37,168 bases of DNA from Bacteroidetes bacterium SB0662_bin_6. GTDB lineage: Bacteria > Bacteroidota > Rhodothermia > Rhodothermales > VXPQ01. Below are positions 32,822 through 37,168 of this stretch, piece after piece. Below the pieces are notes generated by a model. The model was not told where the DNA came from, did no database searches, and saw only the letters and a program-made list of their open reading frames with translations. The position numbers and the translations under genes are program-made. The DNA lies in the NCBI GenBank assembly GCA_009839485.1, contig VXPQ01000021.1, positions 1-37,168 of the forward strand. The letters are read 5' to 3'. Each line of letters starts with the position of its first letter. Positions within the stretch are counted from its first letter, which is position 1.

Positions 32822-33240
32822 GGTCGGGTAGAGCGAGAGCGTATGTGCGCCAGGAATACGTAGTGCCGGGCATAAGGTACGACAATGTTACGGATACTCT
32901 GATCAAAACCACTTCGCTCAGCGCTTCACTTTCGTGCGTGAAGCGCCCTTCGGGAGGCTGAGAGAAGCACGCTGGCCGCGTCATTCCTCATTATGTGGGG
33001 GCCTGCCACATTGCTTCGTCATTCCTTGCCAGCGCACTTCTCTCAGCCTCTGAGCTTTGTGGACTTAATTAGAGTATCCGTGCGGATACTCTTACCTTTC
33101 CGGAGGAACACGAAGCGCCTTCCCGAATGTATGAAGGCCGGTTGCGAAGCACAGAAAAAACGCAACGCGAACATACTAAAGGATAATCTGCGCGCCGCCC
33201 CCGCCGCGCATCGCAGAAAACGCCCACACGCCCCAACCCT
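32822..33240. other. Intergenic region pgm-porX
   Basis: 419 bp with no convincing gene, between divergent pgm and porX. About half is the inverted-repeat element at 32891-33092. The rest (32822-32890 and 33093-33240) shows nothing clear. No obvious ribosome-binding site precedes porX; its promoter must lie inside or just after the element. Confidence 0.6.
32891..33092. repeat. Imperfect inverted-repeat element between pgm and porX
   Basis: The left copy begins CGGATACTCT (32891-32900) and runs to 32976. The right copy runs on the minus strand from 33080 to 33028. Both contain CCAC...GCTCAG followed by AGGCTGAGAGAAG and CGCTGGC; the last 23-bp arms (32954-32976 and 33028-33050) differ at two positions. 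The left copy carries an extra hairpin (GCGCTTCAC 32921-32929 and GTGAAGCGC 32938-32946). The 51-bp centre has CGTCATTCCT twice (32979-32988, 33017-33026). A third CGGATACTCT at 33083-33092 makes a perfect 10-bp-arm hairpin with 33071-33080 and a TG loop. No open frame is seen. The structure suggests a REP/MITE-like mobile or regulatory element. Confidence 0.6.
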
Positions 33241-34797
33241 ATGCCCGGCAAACCGAAAATCCTTTGGGCGGACGACGAAATAGACCTCTTGCGTCCGCAT
33301 ATTCTCTTTCTGGAAACGAGGGGGTATGACGTCACCAGTGTGACGAACGGCGCCGACGCCATCGGACAGGCGGACCACACACGCTACGATGTGATCCTGC
33401 TGGACGAACAGATGCCGGGCATGGGAGGCATCGATATTCTCGAAGAACTCAAGCAGAAGGCCCCGGAAACACCCGTGGTCATGGTCACGAAAAGCGAAGA
33501 GGAACGCCTCATGGAAGAGGCGCTCGGCGGACAGATCAGCGATTATCTGACCAAGCCGGTCAACCCGAGCCAGATATTGCTCACCATCAAGCGGCTTCTC
33601 GATCATAACCGGCTTCGCACGGAAAAGGTCTCCCGCGATTATCTGCAGTCGTTCAACCGGATCACCCAGGCCCTCATGAACCCTCTCACGCACGCGGAGT
33701 GGGTGGACGTATACAGACAACTGGTGCATTACGACCTCGAACTGAAAGGCGACGAAGGCGCCCGGAAAATTCTCGAGGATCAGTACCGGGAAGCGAACCG
33801 GGCATTCGGCAGGTTCATCGAAGACGAGTATCCCTCATGGATTCATGCGCGCCCGGGCGAAGAACGCCCGACGCTCTCGCACGAAGTGATTCCGAGATAC
33901 GTCTTTCCAAAAATGGGATCCGGGAAGCCGGTCATCTTTATGGTCATAGATTGTATGCGGTATGACCAGTGGCTGGAACTGGAAACGCTGTTGTACGACC
34001 TGTTCGATATAGAAAAGGAATTCTACTACTCGATCCTCCCCACGGCGACCCCGTATTCCCGCAACGCCATTTTCAGCGGCCTGTTGCCCGCGGACATTGC
34101 GAAACGCTACCGGACCATGTGGGAGAATGGAGAGGACGACGAACATAGCCGGAACCGCAACGAGGAGCAGTTTCTCCGGGACCTGATGAAACGGCATACG
34201 CTCGATCCCAGGATACGCTACGAAAAACTGGTCAAGTCGCGGGAGGGGCACGAATTCGCCCGGCAGACGGATGCATTCGTGTCGCAGGACCTTAGCGCCA
34301 TCGTGATCAATTTCGTGGATATTCTGGCGCACAGCCGGTCCGATTCGGATGTGCTCAAGGAAATCGCCCCGGACGAGCGGGCGTACCGGGCCCTGACGCG
34401 CACCTGGTTCGAACATTCCTGGCTGTACCAGGCCTTTGCCGAATTTGCCCGCACGGAATGCACTATCGTGGTGACGACCGATCACGGAGCCATCCGGAGC
34501 CTGCGTTCCACCAAAGTCCATGGCGACCGGAATACCTCCACGGCGCTGCGCTACAAGTATGGCCGCAACGTGAAATGCAACGGGAAACATGCGATTCTGG
34601 TAGAGAACCCCGAGGCGTACGGCCTTCCGAAAAACGAGGCGAATACAAATTATATCATCGCCAAGGAGGACTATTATTTCGTGTATCCCACGAATTTCCA
34701 CCACTATCAGAATCTGTATCGGGACACGATGCAGCACGGCGGCGCCTCGCTCGAAGAAATGGTGCTGCCTGTCGTGACCCTGCGTCCCAAGGCATGA
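33241..34797 (+). CDS. porX: PorX-like response regulator with PglZ domain
   Basis: 518 aa. An N-terminal receiver domain (acidic pocket Asp11-Asp12, phosphoacceptor Asp55 in DVILLDEQMPG, conserved Lys in YLTKPV) is followed by a helical linker (about 125-205) and a PglZ/alkaline-phosphatase-superfamily domain (from FMVIDCMRYDQW, with SILPTATPYSRNAIFSGLLP, NFVDILAHSRSD and VTTDHGAIR). PorX regulates the type IX secretion system in Bacteroidota with the histidine kinase PorY, and its effector domain is a nucleotide-cleaving phosphodiesterase. Asp in the first motif, Thr in PTATPYSR and the Asp-His pairs are the likely zinc ligands and nucleophile. ATG at 33241. It overlaps tsaE by 4 bp. Confidence 0.93.
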   Translation: MPGKPKILWADDEIDLLRPHILFLETRGYDVTSVTNGADAIGQADHTRYDVILLDEQMPGMGGIDILEELKQKAPETPVVMVTKSEEERLMEEALGGQISDYLTKPVNPSQILLTIKRLLDHNRLRTEKVSRDYLQSFNRITQALMNPLTHAEWVDVYRQLVHYDLELKGDEGARKILEDQYREANRAFGRFIEDEYPSWIHARPGEERPTLSHEVIPRYVFPKMGSGKPVIFMVIDCMRYDQWLELETLLYDLFDIEKEFYYSILPTATPYSRNAIFSGLLPADIAKRYRTMWENGEDDEHSRNRNEEQFLRDLMKRHTLDPRIRYEKLVKSREGHEFARQTDAFVSQDLSAIVINFVDILAHSRSDSDVLKEIAPDERAYRALTRTWFEHSWLYQAFAEFARTECTIVVTTDHGAIRSLRSTKVHGDRNTSTALRYKYGRNVKCNGKHAILVENPEAYGLPKNEANTNYIIAKEDYYFVYPTNFHHYQNLYRDTMQHGGASLEEMVLPVVTLRPKA

Positions 34798-35231
34798 AAC
34801 ATCTTTTCCCTGCACACACTTCCGGTGCAGCGGAAACCCGCCGGCTTGGGCGCACCGTTGCAAAACAACTTCAGGCGGGGGACGTGGTCGGCCTGTACGG
34901 AAATCTCGGAGTGGGAAAGACGGTGTTTGCGCAAGGGTTGTGCGAGGGGCTCGGGCTGGCCGCCGAACAGATTACCAGCCCCACATTCTCCATCCTGCAC
35001 GAGTACGAAGGCGGCACCTGGCCTGTCTATCATTTCGACGCCTACCGTATTGAAAAACCGGACGAATTCTTCGATATCGGGTACGAGGAGTATTTCTTTG
35101 GAAACGGCGTATGTATCATCGAGTGGGCCGAGCGCATCGAGCCGCTGCTGCCCCCGGAAACGTTACGGTTTCGCATGAAACACGAAACGGAAAACGAACG
35201 AAGCATCCACTTCGGCGGGATTGCGCCATGA
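34794..35231 (+). CDS. tsaE: TsaE, tRNA t6A37 biosynthesis ATPase
   Basis: 145 aa. It works with TsaB-TsaD to add threonylcarbamoyl to A37 of ANN-decoding tRNAs. Seen: P-loop GNLGVGKTVFAQGLC (Lys42), SPTFSILHEYEGG and the conserved FDAYRIEKPDEFFDIGYEEYF segment, CIIEWAERI. The start is fixed by the ATGA overlap with porX (34794-34797) and the stop overlaps folC in the same way. TsaE next to PorX recurs in the phylum to my knowledge; it implies co-translation, not shared function. Confidence 0.95.
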   Translation: MKHLFPAHTSGAAETRRLGRTVAKQLQAGDVVGLYGNLGVGKTVFAQGLCEGLGLAAEQITSPTFSILHEYEGGTWPVYHFDAYRIEKPDEFFDIGYEEYFFGNGVCIIEWAERIEPLLPPETLRFRMKHETENERSIHFGGIAP

Positions 35232-36502
35232 TGCGCGAGATCGACGCCCTGCTTGCAAAACTTCCCCGATTTTCAGAGCAGGGAATATGGAAACCGGGCC
35301 TCGAACGTACGCACCATCTTCTCGACGCCCTTGGACGCCCGCAGGATGCGTTCGATATCGTGCATGTGGCCGGTACGAACGGCAAGGGATCCACCGCATC
35401 GTTTCTTGCCGCAATGAGCCGCGCTGCGGGACTGCGAACCGGGCTTCATACGTCGCCGCACCTGTGGAAGGTGACGGAACGTATGCGGATCAACGGACAG
35501 GCTGCGCCGGAAAACTGGCTGGCCGACGCCCTGCGGCGCACCCGATCTCTTGTCGAAAAAACGCAACCGAGCTATTTCGAACTGACCTTCGCACTCAGCC
35601 TGTTGTACTTTGCGGAACATGGCGCGGATCTGGCTGTCGTCGAGACGGGGATGGGCGGGCGGCTCGACGCCACGAATGTACTCAGCCCGGTGCTCTCGAT
35701 CATCACCGAGATCAGCCTCGATCACACCCGGTTTCTGGGGCATACCCTCGAACATATTGCCCAGGAGAAGGCAGGTATCGTCAAACCCGGCATCCCCGTG
35801 GTAACGAGCGCCCGGTCCCCTGCGGTCGAAGTGATCGAAGAGATTGCCGAAACGCGCGGCGCCCCGGTACACCGGATCGAACGGGAGGTGCAGATGCTGT
35901 CGGAATCCATTGCCTTGACGAAATCGACGGTTACGGTATCCACGCCGAGCCGAACCTTCCAGGACCTGCATGTGGGATTGGCCGGGAAACATCAGATCCG
36001 GAATGCCATGACCGCGCTGCGAGCGGCGGAATTATTGCATATCGACAAACGCGCCGTGCATACGGGCATGCGGGAGGTCTGCACCCTGAGCGGACTGCAT
36101 GGCCGTTGGGAAGTGCTGGGCGAAAAGCCTCTGGTGGTGACGGATGCGGCGCATAATGCGGATGCGCTGGCTGCTACCCTCCATCACCTGAAGGCTTTCA
36201 GGCGGGCAGGAAGCGCCCTGACCGTGCTGTTCGGCGTCATGCGGGATAAAGATACAGGGGCCATGGGGAAACTGCTCGCGGAGGCCGGTGCATACGTCCG
36301 GCCCGTGAAACCGGTGTCCGACCGCATGTGCACTCCTGAAGAACTGGCCGGGGTGCTGCGGAACGCAGGCGTCCGGGTCGGCGAGCCCTGCACCATTCGG
36401 GAAGGTATCCGGGCTTTCCTTGCCGAAGCATCTGCTGCGGATACGTTGCTGACGACCGGTTCGCACCGCATTGCAGTGCGTCCGGAAGACCTTTCCCCAT
36501 GA
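35228..36502 (+). CDS. folC: Folylpolyglutamate synthase / dihydrofolate synthase
   Basis: 424 aa from the ATG at 35228. A Mur-ligase-like enzyme, it adds glutamate to folates and, in many bacteria, to dihydropteroate. Seen: HVAGTNGKGSTASFLA (P-loop), TSPHLWKVTERMRING, the ETGMGGRLDATNVL metal/ATP segment, SLDHTRFLG, EKAGIVKPGIPVV (carbamylated Lys region), HGRWEVL and the C-terminal VVTDAAHNADALAATL. Length is typical. The start overlaps the tsaE stop (ATGA); a frame open from 35111 is just extension inside tsaE. Confidence 0.93.
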   Translation: MMREIDALLAKLPRFSEQGIWKPGLERTHHLLDALGRPQDAFDIVHVAGTNGKGSTASFLAAMSRAAGLRTGLHTSPHLWKVTERMRINGQAAPENWLADALRRTRSLVEKTQPSYFELTFALSLLYFAEHGADLAVVETGMGGRLDATNVLSPVLSIITEISLDHTRFLGHTLEHIAQEKAGIVKPGIPVVTSARSPAVEVIEEIAETRGAPVHRIEREVQMLSESIALTKSTVTVSTPSRTFQDLHVGLAGKHQIRNAMTALRAAELLHIDKRAVHTGMREVCTLSGLHGRWEVLGEKPLVVTDAAHNADALAATLHHLKAFRRAGSALTVLFGVMRDKDTGAMGKLLAEAGAYVRPVKPVSDRMCTPEELAGVLRNAGVRVGEPCTIREGIRAFLAEASAADTLLTTGSHRIAVRPEDLSP

Positions 36503-36844
36503 CCTTGTCCGAGGCACATTGCATAATTTTTCAGAATGATAATTTGACTTCCCGTCAGGAAAACCTATCTTGTTACCCGGAGAGCAGGTCATTGCCATAC
36601 GTTATAGCTATAGGTTATCGTATGTGCGCTCTCGAAGCTCCCTGGTCCCAGCGGCCCATCTTTCTGTCTGGACCACGGCAGATCATTCATCCCACCGAGT
36701 TTATTTTTGTACCCCTTTCAGACGCTGTAGCGTCCATTGTGAGGCCGGCACGAATAACGCGGAACCCCTTTCCGATCGTTTAGGCCGGCATTCATCCTTC
36801 GTACGGATCCACGGGATCCGTTCCCAACCTCTTATCTGGCAACG
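36503..36844. other. Intergenic region folC-rho with long rho leader
   Basis: 342 bp without a credible gene. A promoter-like pair is at 36544-36571. Downstream, CATACG (36596-36601) and CGTATG (36619-36624) form an inverted repeat around an AT-rich core that itself contains the palindrome TATAGCTATA. A leader of about 265 nt before the rho ATG is long and may be where Rho limits its own synthesis, as known in E. coli; nothing here proves it. Confidence 0.4.
36544..36571 (+). promoter_or_regulatory. Candidate promoter upstream of rho
   Basis: TTGACT (36544-36549), 16 nt, TATCTT (36566-36571) followed by G, which also resembles the Bacteroidota -7 element TAnnTTTG. It lies just downstream of folC. 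Confidence 0.4.
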
Positions 36845-37168
36845 ATGAACATCCACGAATTGCAAAAGAAAAAACTGCCGGAACTCAAGGAAATCGCTCG
36901 CAGTCTCGGCCTGAGCGGCTATTCCCAGAGCCGCAAGGAAGATTTGATTTATCGCATCATAGAGGCGAATGCAGAGGTCGTTGCAGGCAACGGTTCCATG
37001 CGAACCCGCCCGACCCGCCCGAATCAGGATCTCAGCCGTCCATCCGAAGACCGCGTCCGCCCGGAGGACGGTCGTGCGCGTCCGGCGGAAAACCATACCG
37101 CCTCCGGGGAAAACCTCTCCCCGGGGGGCGGGGGGGGCGGCCGGACGGGGGCGGGGGGGGTGTGAGAG
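36845..37168 (+). CDS. rho: Transcription termination factor Rho, N-terminal part, cut at window end
   Basis: The first 45 residues match the Rho N-terminal helical domain: MNIHELQKKKLPELKEIARS, then LGLSGYSQSRKEDLIYRIIE. An Arg/Pro/Glu-rich insert follows (residues about 58-95), as in the enlarged Rho N-termini common in this phylum and in Actinobacteria. The reading frame then enters a run of G/C bases (37121-37161) and meets TGA at 37163-37165. The RNA-binding and ATPase domains would lie beyond the window. The G-run is suspicious for sequencing error, so the stop is probably not real. ATG at 36845. Confidence 0.75.

Noticed and set aside
31226-32863. 545-aa plus-strand open frame
   Set aside because: Antisense to phosphoglucomutase, which has all catalytic motifs.

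Overview
The window is a chromosomal segment of a fairly GC-rich (by eye near 58 %) member of the Bacteroidota/Rhodothermota (Rhodothermales- or Balneolales-like) group. Supporting this are a PorX-type response regulator with a PglZ domain (type IX secretion control), a long TonB-dependent receptor with an N-terminal carboxypeptidase-regulatory-like domain, a B12-dependent class II ribonucleotide reductase, a Rho-type N-terminal domain, mostly weak Shine-Dalgarno sequences, and a partial 16S rRNA gene. The left edge cuts through the 16S gene. The right edge falls in a G-rich stretch inside the presumed rho gene. Both edges look like assembly breaks.

Layout. 1-537: 5' part of 16S rRNA (minus) with a candidate promoter at 760-788. 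990-2426 (plus): PASTA-domain membrane protein and a DinB-family protein. 2452-8140 (minus): tmk, a Fur-family regulator, a small secreted protein, pyrR and a TonB-dependent receptor. 8377-10693 (plus): 12-repeat TPR protein overlapping a DUF368 (polyprenyl-phosphate transporter family) gene. 10703-14587 (minus): CPA1 antiporter with a TrkA-like tail, aroE, menC. 14928-16337 (plus): glutamate/leucine-type dehydrogenase. 16368-19484 (minus): nrdJ, behind a 572-bp regulatory region with DnaA-box-like sites and a repeated TGCAATAACGG motif. 20057-24535 (plus): two unrecognised proteins, a CCA-adding/poly(A) polymerase-type enzyme and a biotin carboxylase. 24539-26321 (minus): TfoX C-terminal-domain protein and a MerA-like flavoprotein.

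26506-28232 holds a compact, convergent restriction-modification cassette: a beta-class TSPPY methyltransferase (plus) and an MjaI-type endonuclease (minus), predicted to act on CTAG. A hand scan finds only two CTAG sites in the whole window. Then come ruvA (minus), a secreted amidohydrolase (plus) behind two palindromes, an O-methyltransferase and phosphoglucomutase (minus), an inverted-repeat intergenic element (32891-33092), a porX-tsaE-folC operon joined by 4-bp ATGA overlaps, and the start of rho.

Most genes are housekeeping: nucleotide supply (nrdJ, tmk, pyrR), shikimate and menaquinone precursors, folate, tRNA maturation, repair. The accessory content is concentrated in the R-M cassette, the palindromic intergenic regions and the unrecognised genes at 20057-21292. 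No CRISPR array, tRNA gene, transposase or phage gene was seen.
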